Made by a program: the position numbers and the translations under genes. A stretch of 64,000 nt of DNA from CAVSCD01 sp963726335 (GTDB lineage Bacteria; Acidobacteriota; Aminicenantia; Aminicenantales; UBA8522), in contig CAVSCD010000015.1 in the NCBI GenBank assembly GCA_963726335.1, positions 186,001 through 250,000 of the forward strand, written 5' to 3'. Below, piece after piece: positions 30,205-40,328 of this stretch. The notes under the pieces were generated by a model, which was not told the DNA's origin, did not search any database, and worked only from the letters and a program-made list of their open reading frames with translations. How positions within the stretch are numbered: position 1 is the first letter of the stretch; each line of letters starts with the position of its first letter.

Positions 30205-31353
30205 ATGATCCCACCTCACGGCGGAAAGCTCGTCGACAGAGTGCTCAAGGGCGACTGCCGGGAAGAGGCGCTGGAGAAGGCGAAAAGCCTGCCGGTCCTC
30301 AAGATCGACGACGAATCCATATCCGATGTCGAGAACATCGCCACGGGCGTTTTTTCGCCGCTCGAGGGCTTCCTGGGGAAGAGGAGTTTCCGGAGCGTCC
30401 TCCACGAGATGCGCCTGCCGGACGACCTCCCCTGGACGATCCCGATCATCCTCGACGCCGGACGGGAGGAGGCGGCCGGGTTCAAGGAGGGCGGCGAGGT
30501 CCTTCTCGCCGGCCACGACGGGCATCCGGTGGCCATCCTCCATCTTGAGGAAAAGTACGAATATGACAGGGAGGAGCTCGCCGAGAAGGTTTTCCTGACC
30601 GCCGACCGCGCCCACCCGGGCGTCGCCAAAGCGATGGCCAGGAAAGATATCCTCTTGGCCGGCCCGGTCGACCTGATCGACATCTCGCCCACGCCGTTCG
30701 ACAGGTACAAGCTCAGCCCCAAGGAAACGCGCATCCTGTTCAAGGAAAAGGGCTGGAAGACGGTGGTCGCCTTTCAGACCCGGAACACGCCCCATATCGG
30801 GCACGAATACCTCCAGAAGACCGCCCTGACGTTCACCGACGGGATCTTCGTCAACCCGGTGATCGGCCGGAAAAAGAAGGGCGATTTCAAGGATGAGGTC
30901 ATCCTCGCCTCCTACGAGGAGCTCATCCGCAACTATTACCTCAAGGAGCGGGCGGTCATGGCGATCCTGCAGATGGAGATGAGGTACGCCGGGCCGCGCG
31001 AGGCCATCTTTCATGCCGTCGTCCGGAAGAATTTCGGCTGCACCCACATCATCATCGGCCGGGACCACGCCGGCGTCGGGAATTATTACCTGCCCTATGC
31101 CGCCCAGGACATCTTCGAGGAGTTTCCCGACCTGGGCATCGCGCCGCTCTTTTTCCGGTCGTTCTATCACTGCCGGAAGTGCGGGTCGGCGGTGAACGAG
31201 AAGACCTGTCCCCATCCGTCATCCGAGCACATCCAGTTCTCGGGGACGAAGATCCGTGACATGCTGGTCAAGGGCGAGGTCCCGCCGCCCGAGCTGATGA
31301 GGCCGGAAGTGGCGGAGGTCATCATGCGGTTCAAGGATCCGTTCGTAGCCTAG
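30205..31353 (+). CDS. sat: Sulfate adenylyltransferase (ATP sulfurylase)
   Basis: The 382-residue enzyme makes adenosine 5'-phosphosulfate (APS) from sulfate and ATP. Signature motifs are QTRNTPHIGHEYL (QxRN and HxxH of the active site), IIGRDHAGVG and VNPVIGRKKKGDF. A zinc-binding CRKCG...CPH segment lies near the C-terminus, as in the bacterial and archaeal homodimeric form. ATG 30205 is chosen because GGAGG lies 6 nt upstream; an earlier in-frame ATG 30154 has none. cysC follows 23 bp downstream. No APS reductase is in the window. Confidence 0.95.
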   Translation: MIPPHGGKLVDRVLKGDCREEALEKAKSLPVLKIDDESISDVENIATGVFSPLEGFLGKRSFRSVLHEMRLPDDLPWTIPIILDAGREEAAGFKEGGEVLLAGHDGHPVAILHLEEKYEYDREELAEKVFLTADRAHPGVAKAMARKDILLAGPVDLIDISPTPFDRYKLSPKETRILFKEKGWKTVVAFQTRNTPHIGHEYLQKTALTFTDGIFVNPVIGRKKKGDFKDEVILASYEELIRNYYLKERAVMAILQMEMRYAGPREAIFHAVVRKNFGCTHIIIGRDHAGVGNYYLPYAAQDIFEEFPDLGIAPLFFRSFYHCRKCGSAVNEKTCPHPSSEHIQFSGTKIRDMLVKGEVPPPELMRPEVAEVIMRFKDPFVA

Positions 31354-31376
31354 GCGCCGGGGGAGGGAGAAAGAAC

Positions 31377-31931
31377 ATGGCCGAAAAAACTTGCTGCGAT
31401 CAGAAGGGGTTCACGCTCTGGTTCACCGGGCTGCCCTGCTCGGGGAAGTCGGTTGTGGCCGACCGCCTGGCCGAGGTGCTCAAGGCCCGCGGGCTCAGGG
31501 CGGAGCGGCTGGACGGCGACATCGTCCGCCAGAGCCTGACCCGGGACCTGGGCTTCTCGCGCCAGGACCGGGACGAGAACATCCGCAGGGTGACGTTCGT
31601 GGCCAAGCTCCTGACGAGAAACGGGGTGGCGGTGCTGACGTCGTTCATCTCGCCCTACCGGGACATCCGGGCCGAAGCCCGCCGGGAGATCGGCGAGTTC
31701 ATCGAGGTCTACACGAAGTGCGCCCTCGAGGTGTGTATCGAGAGGGACGTCAAGGGCATGTATAAGAAGGCCATGAGGGGGGAGATCAAGGAATTCACCG
31801 GGATCTCCGACCCCTACGAAGAGCCCCTGGACCCCGAGATTCTCCTCGAAACGGACAAAGAGACGCCTGAAGAGAGCGTCGGCAAGGTCCTGAAGCGGCT
31901 CGAGGCCATGGGCTGCCTCAAGTCCGAATAG
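31377..31931 (+). CDS. cysC: Adenylylsulfate kinase (APS kinase)
   Basis: The 184-residue protein has the P-loop GLPCSGKS, the LDGDIVRQSLTRDLGFS segment and SFISPYRDIRAEAR, all diagnostic of APS kinase. It converts APS to PAPS, the sulfate donor. Together with sat this yields PAPS. The neighbouring sugar-nucleotide genes suggest that PAPS feeds sulfotransfer to a glycan or other acceptor rather than sulfur reduction (inference). It ends 13 bp before the epimerase gene, apparently in the same operon. Confidence 0.95.
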   Translation: MAEKTCCDQKGFTLWFTGLPCSGKSVVADRLAEVLKARGLRAERLDGDIVRQSLTRDLGFSRQDRDENIRRVTFVAKLLTRNGVAVLTSFISPYRDIRAEARREIGEFIEVYTKCALEVCIERDVKGMYKKAMRGEIKEFTGISDPYEEPLDPEILLETDKETPEESVGKVLKRLEAMGCLKSE

Positions 31932-31944
31932 AGGAGAGGGGACC

Positions 31945-32890
31945 ATGGGATTCCACCTCGTCACCGGAGGGGCGGGCTTTATCGGTTCCCACATCGTCGA
32001 GGAGCTTCTGACGCGGGGGGAGAGAGTCCGTGTCCTGGACAACTTTCTCACGGGCAAGCGGGAAAACCTCGCCCCCTTTCTCGACCGGATCGAGCTCATC
32101 GAGGGCGACATCCGCGAGCCGGCCGCCTGCCGCCGGGCGGTCGACGGGGTCGACGACGTCCTCCACCAGGCGGCGCTGCCGTCGGTGCCAAGGTCGATCG
32201 AGAACCCGGTTCTATCCAACGAAATCAGTGTGAACGGGACACTCAACATGCTATGGGCTTCACGGGAAGCCAAGGTCAAGAGGTTCGTTTTCGCTTCTTC
32301 GTCTTCCGTTTACGGGGACGAAACAGCGCCTGCCGCAAAAAGAGGGAAGGAGGGAAATGTCCTATCGCCTTATGCGCTGGGCAAGAAGGCGGGCGAGATG
32401 TACTGCTCGCTTTTCCGTAAGCTCTATGGGTTGGGGACCGTCGCCCTGCGGTATTTCAATGTCTTCGGTCCCCGCCAGGATCCTTTATCCCAGTATGCCG
32501 CGGCGGTGCCGCTGTTCGTCACCAGGTTTCTCTCGGGACAGGGTCCGACGATCTTCGGGGACGGGGAGCAATCCCGGGATTTCACCTACGTCGCCAACAT
32601 CGTCGAGGCGAATCTTCGCGCCCTCGACGCTCCCGAAGCGGCGTTGGGCGAAGTCTTCAATATCGCCTGCGGCCAGCCGATGACGGTCAATTCGCTGGCG
32701 GACGAGATCAAACGGTTGACCGCGGCCGCGGCGTCGCACCGGTGCATGCCGAACCGGCGCGCGCCGGCGAGATCCGTCACTCGCTCGCCGACATCTCGAA
32801 AGCCGCCAGGATGCTCGATTACGCGCCGTTCGGACCTTGCGCGACGGCCTTGTCAAAACCGTCGATGGTAAAGGGAAGGGGTTGACATGA
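31945..32890 (+). CDS. NAD-dependent nucleotide-sugar epimerase (frameshifted near 3' end)
   Basis: It is an SDR epimerase: GGAGFIGSHIVEELL binds NAD, SSSSVYGDE precedes the catalytic YALGKK, and RYFNVFGPRQDP follows. The family includes UDP-glucose and UDP-GlcNAc 4-epimerases; sequence alone does not give the sugar. Two single-base deletions near 32715-32733 and 32833 break the last third. Repair gives VAPVHAEPARAGEIRHSLAD and then LRDGLVKTVDG, ending at TGA 32888-32890. That restores a 4-bp ATGA overlap with the next gene, good evidence for the repair. About 315 residues. Confidence 0.82.
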
Positions 32891-34207
32891 ACCCAGAGTT
32901 CGAAGCGCTGAAGAAGAAGATTGAGGCCAAACACGCCCGCGTGGGCGTGGTCGGCCTCGGCTACGTGGGGCTGCCGCTCGTCAAGCTGTTCCTGAATAAG
33001 GGCTTTTCGGTCACCGGGTTCGACATCGACCCCCGGAAGGTGTCCCTGCTGAACCAGGGCCAAAGCTATATCCGCCACATCTCCGCGAAGGAGCTTCAGC
33101 TCTTCCTGAAGCAGAAGAAATTCAAAGCGACCGCCGATTTCTCGAAGCTCAGGGATGTCGACGCCGTCATCATCTGCGTGCCGACCCCCCTGGATGCCCA
33201 CAAGAATCCCGACCTGTCGTACGTCCTGGGGACGGCCGAGGTCATCGGCAAGTATCTGCGGAAGGGCCAGTTGGTCTCTCTCGAGAGCACGACCTATCCC
33301 GGGACGACCGAAGAGGAGCTCCTGCCGATCCTCGAGCGCCGCGGACTCAAGGCCGGCCGGGACTTCTTCCTCGCCTTCTCGCCGGAGCGCGAGGATCCCG
33401 GCAACAAGCAGTTCTCCACCGAGACCATTCCCAAGGTCGTCGGCGGCCTCACGCCGGACTGCCGCCGGTTGGCCGGGTTGCTGTACGGCCAGGTCGTCCT
33501 CAAGACCATCATCGTTTCCTCGCCCCGGGTCGCCGAGGCCGTCAAGCTCTTGGAGAACATCTTCCGGTCGGTCAACATCGCGCTCGTCAACGAGATGAAG
33601 ATCATCCTGGAGCTGATGGGCATCGACGTCTGGGAGGTCATCAAGGCGGCCTCCTACCAAGCCCTTCGGCTACATGCCCTTCTATCCCGGCCCAGGCTAC
33701 GGCGGTCACTGCATTCCGGTCGACCCCTTTTACCTGACCTGGAAGGCGAAGGAAGTCGACTACAACACCAAGTTCATCGAGCTCGCGGGCGAGATCAATA
33801 CCCGGATGCCTTATTACGTCGTCAACAAGACGATCGAGGCCCTGAACGCCAGGGGCCGGTCCATCCGCGGCGCGAAGGTCCTCGTCCTGGGCATCGCCTA
33901 TAAGAAAGACATCGACGACCAGCGGGAGTCACCCACCCTCAAGATCGTGAGCATCTTGAAAGCCAAGGGAGCCCGGGTCGATTACAACGACCCGTATGTG
34001 CCCCGGTCGTCGGGCCACCGCGAGTATCCCGGCCTCGAATTGCGCTCGGTCGCCCTGACGGCCCGGCGCCTCAAGTCGAGCGACGCGGTCATCATCGCCA
34101 CCGACCATTCGAGCTACGATTATGACTGGATCGTGAGTCTGGCGCCGCTTGTCGTCGATACCCGTAACGCGGTCGGCCGCAAGAGAAAGAACGTCGTCAA
34201 GGCCTAG
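32887..34207 (+). CDS. UDP-N-acetyl-sugar 6-dehydrogenase family protein (frameshifted)
   Basis: VGVVGLGYVGLPLVKLF, VPTPLDAHKNPDL, SPEREDPGN and PGYGGHCIPVDPFYLTWK identify the UDP-GlcNAc/UDP-ManNAc 6-dehydrogenase (WbpA/WecC-type) branch of nucleotide-sugar dehydrogenases. The catalytic Cys is in GGHCIPVDP. An extra T near 33655 shifts the frame; removing it gives AASTKPFGYMPFYPGPG and a 439-residue protein ending at 34207. The substrate, UDP-GlcNAc or another UDP-HexNAc, is inferred from family motifs. It is followed 23 bp later by a UDP-glucose-type dehydrogenase. Confidence 0.82.
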
Positions 34208-34230
34208 CGGCCTCCGAGGAGGCGGGAGCC

Positions 34231-35535
34231 ATGAAGATCGGAGTCATCGGCACAGGCTATGTCGGGCTCGTGACGGCGGCCGGGCTGGCCGAGCTGGGCC
34301 ACCACGTGACCGGCACGGACAAGCTGGGGGACAAGATCGAAAAGATCTCCAGGGGAGCCATCCCGATCTACGAGCCGGGGCTCGACGAGCTCCTCGCCGC
34401 GAACGTCAAGCAGAACAGGCTATCCTTCAGCCCGGACCTCGACCGGACGATCCGGGAAGCCGACGTCATCTTCGTCTGCGTCGGCACGCCCCAACACCCC
34501 GACGGCAGCGCCGATATGTCCCAGATCGAGGAGGTTTCCCGGCTCATCGCCCGGAACCTCAACGACTACAAGGTCGTCGTCGAGAAGAGCACGGTCCCGG
34601 TGAAGACCTCCTTCTGGATCAAGCGCACGATCTCCCTCTACAAGAAAGCGAACATCGAGTTCGACATCGCTTCGAACCCCGAGTTCCTGCGCGAGGGTTC
34701 GGCGGTCGCCGATTTCCTGAACCCCGACCGGATCATCGTCGGCGTCGAAAGCGACAGGGCCCGCGACATCCTGTGCGGCATCTACGACCGCTTCAAGGAG
34801 CGGGTCGTGGTCACGAACATCGACACCGCCGAGCTGATCAAGCACGCCTCGAATTCGTTTCTCGCCCTCAAGATCTCCTACATCAACCTGATCGCGAACA
34901 TCTGCGACAAGACCGAGGCCAACATCGAGCAGGTGGGCAAGGGCATGGGCCTCGACCCCCGCATCGGCGGCCGGTTCCTCAAGGCCGGGATCGGCTACGG
35001 CGGCTCCTGTTTTCCCAAGGACATCAAGGCGCTGGTGAACATCGGCGAGGAGTTGGGCGTCGACATGAGCCTGCTCAAGGAAGCGGACCGGATCAACCTC
35101 GACCGGGGGCACGCCTTCATCGACAAGATCAAGGGGGCGCTCTGGATCCTCAAGGACAAGGAGATCGCCGTCCTGGGACTGGCCTTCAAGCCGGAGACGG
35201 ATGACATCCGCGAGGCCCCGAGCCTCCGGATCGTCAGGGAGCTGCTGCGGGAAGGGGCCCGGCTGAGGCTCTACGACCCTCAGGCGGCCGGGAACTTCAA
35301 ACATCAATTTCCCGAAGCGGCCGGGCGGGTCGCCTATCCGGCCTCGGTCTACCAGGCGGTGGAGAAGGCGAACGCCGCCCTCATCCTGACCGAGTGGGAG
35401 GAGTTCGCCAAGCTCGACCTGGCGCGGGTGAAGCAGGCCATGGCCAACCCGATCATCGTCGACGGCCGGAACATCTTCGATCCCGAGACGCTGAAAGGGC
35501 TCGGGTTCGAATACTATTCCATCGGCCGCAAATAA
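34231..35535 (+). CDS. UDP-glucose 6-dehydrogenase
   Basis: This 434-residue protein has MKIGVIGTGYVGLVTAAGLAE for NAD binding, VEKSTVPVKTS, ASNPEFLREGSA and GIGYGGSCFPKDIKAL with the catalytic Cys. It matches UDP-glucose dehydrogenase, which makes UDP-glucuronate. GDPs or other sugar nucleotides cannot be excluded by motif alone. It is the last gene of the sulfate-activation and sugar-nucleotide operon. The region downstream is repeat R3, before a convergent gene. Confidence 0.9.
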   Translation: MKIGVIGTGYVGLVTAAGLAELGHHVTGTDKLGDKIEKISRGAIPIYEPGLDELLAANVKQNRLSFSPDLDRTIREADVIFVCVGTPQHPDGSADMSQIEEVSRLIARNLNDYKVVVEKSTVPVKTSFWIKRTISLYKKANIEFDIASNPEFLREGSAVADFLNPDRIIVGVESDRARDILCGIYDRFKERVVVTNIDTAELIKHASNSFLALKISYINLIANICDKTEANIEQVGKGMGLDPRIGGRFLKAGIGYGGSCFPKDIKALVNIGEELGVDMSLLKEADRINLDRGHAFIDKIKGALWILKDKEIAVLGLAFKPETDDIREAPSLRIVRELLREGARLRLYDPQAAGNFKHQFPEAAGRVAYPASVYQAVEKANAALILTEWEEFAKLDLARVKQAMANPIIVDGRNIFDPETLKGLGFEYYSIGRK

Positions 35536-35551
35536 GATCAGCGGCTCTGGC

Positions 35552-35818
35552 GAAGCCGAACAGCCGCCTTCGGCCTGATCGCCCATTCTGGTTCTTAATA
35601 GCGCGTCCTGTCCTCGGCGCGTCCTTCTCGGGTGCGTACCTCGCGCCTCAACCCGTGACAACGACGGTTAGCGTTGTTCCTATGGGAGAGGGGCTCCCCA
35701 TGTCGCTCCGGGCGCAGTACAGACTGGCCGCCGCGCAACCCGGTACCCTCGAAGAGCACCTCGGAACAGCGCTGAACCCACAGGTCGCGCGCCGCCGAGC
35801 AGGCGGCTGTTCAGCTTC
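35552..35818 (+). repeat. Dispersed structured repeat, copy R3
   Basis: The copy is bounded by an 18-bp inverted repeat (35552-35569 and 35801-35818, one mismatch). Its interior carries both the short-form blocks (CTCGCGCCTCA, GGGAGAGGGG, GTCGCTCCGGGCG) and the long-form blocks (CAGTACAGACTGGCCGCC, GGAACAGCGCTGAACCC), which links the two classes. It fills most of the 318-nt gap between two convergent genes. Confidence 0.7.
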
Positions 35819-35853
35819 CCTATTCTACTCCTGCGGTCAGCTGGTTTTTATTT

Positions 35854-37918
35854 CTATGAATGGTTCTGGAAGTCCGTTTTCAGCGTGATGAAATCGTCCT
35901 GCCGGACCCGCGACCATTGGTATGGGACCGTGACGCCGTCGCGGAGGACTTCAAGCTGAGTGCGGTCCGCGTCCGTCCCCGCGAGGCCGAACACGCTCCA
36001 GGGGATCAACATCTTGACCGTGCCCGGGCGCGGATCATTGCTGTTGAACCGGAAGACGATCTTGCTCTCGGACGCGTCCGGCTGATAATCATAGGCGGCG
36101 AAAATGTCCGCGGCGGGAAAATAGAGGTGCACTTGGGCGGGGGCTTCGCCCAATTTTGGGGCCAGGTCGAGTCCGTTCTCCGATAGCCGGAGGCCGAAAT
36201 AACCCTCGTAAAGCGCCCGGGCCAGGCTGCCGGCGCTGCCTCCGTAGTAATCGCTGCCGCGGCCCGACCCCTCGCGCGTGTCCCATTCGTAGAAGCCTCC
36301 GTTGGCGACGTCCTTCCTGATGATCTCCAGGAGTTTTTCCAGGGCGTCGCGGCTGAAACCGTTCTCGAACATGGCCAGGATCAGGCGGCCTCCGAACCAA
36401 TCCCACTGTCCGCCGTTCTGGTATTCGTAAGGGCTGGTCCATCTGCGGATGCCTGAAGAACCCCGCGGGGTAGGGGGGGAGCATGGCGCCGCCGACCGTC
36501 GAGACGCCGAAGCGCGACTGCCTGGAGACTGCCTCGGCGATGATCTTTTGCGCCTGCCGCCCGTCCGCAAGTCCTGATATCGCGGCCTGGGCATTCCCGC
36601 CCATGGCGAACATGTCATCCTCGTCGAGATCGTGGCGCCAGTCGTCGAGGTGGATATGGACCCTAAAGAAGCCCCTGTCATCCTGCCAAAGATGGCGGTT
36701 CGTCGCGGCCTGAAGGTCCTTGGCTGTTTTTTCCCAGGAATCCGCCGCGGTGCCTCGTCCCAGCGAACGGAGCATCACGGCCATCTCGCGGCTGGCCTCG
36801 TAGGCCATGGCCTGATCGTAGATATCCGCCGTCCAGCGCGTTTTTCCGTCCACATAGATCGCCTGCTGGTCGGCGTCCTCGGAGTCCACATCGCCCCAGT
36901 CCGCCGTGTGGGCACCCGTCAGCAGACCATGGTCCGCGCTGAACCTCCGGGCGAACGGGAACCGCAGGGCCCGCTCCAGCCTGTCGATGACCGGTTCTCC
37001 GGCGACCGGCTTCAGCAGCCAGTCCTTGCCCCTGTCGCCCTTGAGCACGAACGTCTGGAAAGCGGCCTGGACGGCGCTTGTCTCCTGGTCGGTTTCCACG
37101 GTGTTTTTATCGCTCCGGCCCCGCGGGTCGATCCAGTCCTCGAGCGCGCCGTCGGCTTTCTGGAAGGCGAGGTGCTCTTCGATCCATGACGAGAGAAACG
37201 CTTCGGGGTAATAGTATCGCGAGGCCGGGATGATGGTCGCGGCGTCCCGGAGCCAGATCTGGGGGTAGCCGGCACCGGCGGCGAACCCGTCGATCTTCCC
37301 GGCCCTGCCGGCGAATTCGACCTCGTTGTGATGAAGCGTCAGGCGGATGAGCTTCCGGAGCGCCTCGAGCTCGGGCCTGGCCGAAAGGAAATTCGAATGG
37401 CGGCCGTAGTCAAGGCCGGGCGGGATCCCGTCCTCCGGCCAGGCGCGTTCGCCGCCGATAAGGGGGACCTCGACCGTCGCCCCTCCCTTGTCTTTGAACC
37501 AGAATTGGCCTTCGCGGAGCAGGTCGAATTCCACGCGGTATTCCCCGGCGGCGAGCGGCGCTTTGACGCGGACGCCGACCTCGGCGGTCTCCCCCGGACG
37601 GATAATCCCGGGAAGCTGAGTCCTCGGGTTGTCGAACCTCAGGACGCTTCCGTCCGCAGCCAGCAGATGGAAGGACACGAACGTCGGGTTCGGTCCCGAC
37701 ATAGTCCACTCCGACCGGCCCCGGTTCTTGATACGGAGCGTCACCTGTGCGGTTTCCCCGGCATACGCCCGGATCTCCCGGACATCGGCCTTGATGGCCG
37801 CCGAATATTCCTTGGCCTGTGAACAGGCCCCGGCCAGAACGATCAGGACGGTCGTCACGAGGGCAACCAGCCGGCATTCAGTTCCGGCGCGATCCAGGCG
37901 GGGGCGGGCCTTTCCCAT
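35854..37918 (-). CDS. Lipoprotein six-hairpin glycosidase-like protein (frameshifted)
   Basis: An N-terminal signal (RLVALVTTVLIVLAGAC) with lipobox LAGAC predicts a lipoprotein. Residues about 45-160 form an Ig-like domain (VTLRIKNRGRSEWT, GEYRVEFDL). The rest resembles a six-hairpin glycosidase: GYPQIWLRDAATIIPASRYY, ADWGDVDSEDADQQAIYVD and YQNGGQWDWFGGRLILAMF. The frame breaks near 36441-36447 (one extra base), between PAGFFRHP and TSPYEYQNGG; repaired length is about 687 residues. The gene starts 6 bp after the stop of hypE and is co-oriented, so it may share the hyp transcript. Substrate unknown. Confidence 0.7.
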
Positions 37919-37924
37919 GGGCCC

Positions 37925-38911
37925 TCAGCAGATGCGGGGGAGAAGCTCGGAGGTCAAAGGCTCGAGGAGCCTCAGCCCGCCCGTGACCGTCGCCAGCAGC
38001 AGCTCTCCCGGCCGGCCGATGCGGTCGTCCACCCGGCCGATGACGGCCGCCCGCCTGCCTTGCGGGCTCCTGCGGATATCCCTCAAGATCTTCTCGGCTC
38101 TGCCCGCGGGGACGGCGACGACCGCCCGGCCTTCGCAGGCGAGGAACAGGGGGTCGATGCCCAGGATCTCGGACGCTCCCCGCACGGTCCGGGAGAGCGG
38201 GATCTTGTCTTCTTCGATGACCAGCGGATGGGCGAGCCCTTCGGCGAGCTCGGAGAGGATGGTCGCCAGCCCGCCGCGGGTGATGTCCCGCATCCAGAGC
38301 GCTCCCGATTTCCAGATGGGCAGGAGATAATTAAGGGGCGCGCAGTCGCTCCGAACCCGTCCTTCGAGCCCGAACTCATGGCGGGCGAGCATCACGGCGA
38401 GGCTGTGTTCTCCGAGTGTCCCGGTGAGGATGATCCTGTCTCCGGGCCGGAGGCGGCCGGGCCGCGGGGTCGCGATGACCTTGCCGATGCCCGAGGTGTT
38501 GACGTAGAGTTTATCCGCCTGGCCCCGCCGGACGACCTTAGTGTCGCCGGTGACCACCTGGACGCCCGCCGCCCGCGCCGCCCGGCGCACCGACCTCAAG
38601 ACCCTGGACAGGTCGTCCCACGGCAGTCCCTCTTCGATGATCAGGCCGAGCGAGAGGTGCCGGGGTTCCGCGCCCGAGACGACGAGATCGTTGACCGTGC
38701 CGTTGACGGCCAGCGTTCCGATGTCCCCGCCCGGGAAAAAGATCGGGTCGACGACATAGCTGTCCGTGGTGAAAGCGATCCCCGAAGGAAGATGGCTGGC
38801 ATCGCCCAGCCTCTCGAGGCAGCGATTCCTGAACGCCGGCACGATGTGGCGGGCGATGAAATCCCGCATCAGCTTGCCGCCGCTTCCGAGCTCCAGGCTA
38901 ATCTTATCCAT
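37925..38911 (-). CDS. hypE: Hydrogenase maturation factor HypE
   Basis: The 328-residue protein has LELGSGGKLMRDFI, NDLVVSGAEPRHLSL and VVTGDTK, typical of HypE. It ends in PRIC, whose terminal Cys is carbamoylated and dehydrated to make cyanide for the [NiFe] active site. ATG 38911 overlaps the hypD stop by 8 bp. No hydrogenase gene is in the window, so the enzyme served must lie elsewhere. Confidence 0.95.
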   Translation of the reverse strand: MDKISLELGSGGKLMRDFIARHIVPAFRNRCLERLGDASHLPSGIAFTTDSYVVDPIFFPGGDIGTLAVNGTVNDLVVSGAEPRHLSLGLIIEEGLPWDDLSRVLRSVRRAARAAGVQVVTGDTKVVRRGQADKLYVNTSGIGKVIATPRPGRLRPGDRIILTGTLGEHSLAVMLARHEFGLEGRVRSDCAPLNYLLPIWKSGALWMRDITRGGLATILSELAEGLAHPLVIEEDKIPLSRTVRGASEILGIDPLFLACEGRAVVAVPAGRAEKILRDIRRSPQGRRAAVIGRVDDRIGRPGELLLATVTGGLRLLEPLTSELLPRIC

Positions 38912-40010
38912 GCCCGCCCCGCCCATACTTGAAGTGAATGTAGCACGCGCCTTCGAACGATACCATGCACGGCCCGAACGGCGCATCCGGACGGCACTTC
39001 CCGGCGAACAGGCTGCAACGGGGAGGGGAGACGAGTCCCCTCAAGACCTCGCCGCAGCGGCAGCCGGGCAGGTCGCCGCTTCCGGGCTCGATGCGCAGGC
39101 CGTGCCTGACGCGGGCGTCGAACCGCCGGTAAGGCTCGCGGAGCTCCAGGCCGCTTTGAGGGATCATGCCCAAACCCCGCCAGCAGGCGTCCACCGGCGC
39201 GAGGATCCTGTCCATGGCGTCGAGCGCGCGGATGTTGCCGTCGGGGTCGACGGCCCTCCCGTATTCAAGGTGCACCCGGGGCTTTGCTTCCCGGAGCTGG
39301 TCGAGCACCGCGGAGATCCCGAGCAGGATGTCGTTCGGCTCGAAGCCGGCGACAGCGCCCGGCACGCCGTATTCCTCGGCGATGAACCGGTACGGCCGGG
39401 TGCCGATGATGGCGCTCACATGCCCGGGGTAAAGGAAGCCGTTGACCGTGGTCTCCCCGGCGTCGAGGATCCACCGGAGCGCGGGCGGGATGAGCCAGAG
39501 CGCCGCCAGCACCGAGAAATTCTCCAAACCCTCGTTCCTCGCCTTCTCCACGGTCAGGGCGATCCCGGGGATCGTCGTCTCGAACCCGACGCCGAAGAAA
39601 ACGACGTCCTTGCCCGGTTCGGCCCGGGCGATCTCGACCGATTCCTCGGGCGAGTAGACGAGCTTGAGGCGGGAGGAGGGAGCGGGCACCGCCGTCTGCA
39701 GGGAGCCTTTCCGGGTGGGGACGCGCGTCATGTCCCCGAAGGAGGTCAGGATGAGGTTTTCCTTCCCGGTCAGGAGATCCAGGCAGGCCTCGTGGACTTC
39801 ATTGGGAGTGATGCAGACCGGGCAACCGGGCCCGGAAACCATGTCCACGCCCGCCTCGTCGAGAAGCGGCTTGAGCCCGTACCGGTGGATGGTCATGGTG
39901 TGGGTGCCGCAGACTTCCATCAGCCGGACGCTCCGGCCCAAGGCCCGGACTTTCCCTTCGATATCCCGGACGAGCGCCCGGGTCACCGTCTTGTCCCGGA
40001 GCTCTTTCAT
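38904..40010 (-). CDS. hypD: Hydrogenase maturation factor HypD
   Basis: HypD is the iron-sulfur scaffold for assembling Fe(CN)2CO. It contains MEVCGTHT, SGPGCPVCITP, FGVGFETT and a cysteine-rich C-terminus (GCRCGEVLRGL, CSLFAGKC, GPCMVSFEGAC) that binds a 4Fe-4S cluster. The 368-residue length is normal. It follows hypC after 14 bp. Confidence 0.95.
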   Translation of the reverse strand: MKELRDKTVTRALVRDIEGKVRALGRSVRLMEVCGTHTMTIHRYGLKPLLDEAGVDMVSGPGCPVCITPNEVHEACLDLLTGKENLILTSFGDMTRVPTRKGSLQTAVPAPSSRLKLVYSPEESVEIARAEPGKDVVFFGVGFETTIPGIALTVEKARNEGLENFSVLAALWLIPPALRWILDAGETTVNGFLYPGHVSAIIGTRPYRFIAEEYGVPGAVAGFEPNDILLGISAVLDQLREAKPRVHLEYGRAVDPDGNIRALDAMDRILAPVDACWRGLGMIPQSGLELREPYRRFDARVRHGLRIEPGSGDLPGCRCGEVLRGLVSPPRCSLFAGKCRPDAPFGPCMVSFEGACYIHFKYGRGGHG

Positions 40011-40024
40011 CGGTCGGGCGCCCT

Positions 40025-40252
40025 CTATTCTCCCTGAGCTTCGGTGATCTCCCGGAGCAGGGCGAGGGTCTCTTGGGCCTCTTCTTCATTCAGCCTGGAG
40101 ATGGCGAACCCGGCATGGACGATCACCCAGTCGCCCAGCCGGACGTTCTCGAGCAGGGAGAAATTGACCCGGACTTTGGTGCCGAGGTAGTCGACTTTGC
40201 CCGTGCCCTCGGGAGTGACTTGGATGACCTTCGCCGGTATGCCTAAACACAT
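40025..40252 (-). CDS. hypC: Hydrogenase maturation chaperone HypC
   Basis: The 75-residue protein begins MCLGIPAKVIQV, with the essential Cys2 of HypC/HybG. LGDWVIVHAGFAISRL is the conserved beta-barrel region. HypC carries the Fe-cyanide ligand set with HypD and hands it to the hydrogenase large subunit. The start is fixed by the MC motif, though no strong ribosome site is visible. It is first in a hypC-hypD-hypE operon. Confidence 0.93.
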   Translation of the reverse strand: MCLGIPAKVIQVTPEGTGKVDYLGTKVRVNFSLLENVRLGDWVIVHAGFAISRLNEEEAQETLALLREITEAQGE

Positions 40253-40328
40253 GATGGGATCGTCGTCCTTTCGTCACTCTATCCTACCAAATCGCCCTCC
40301 CCCCGTCCACCTTGGGCTGCCGAGATCA

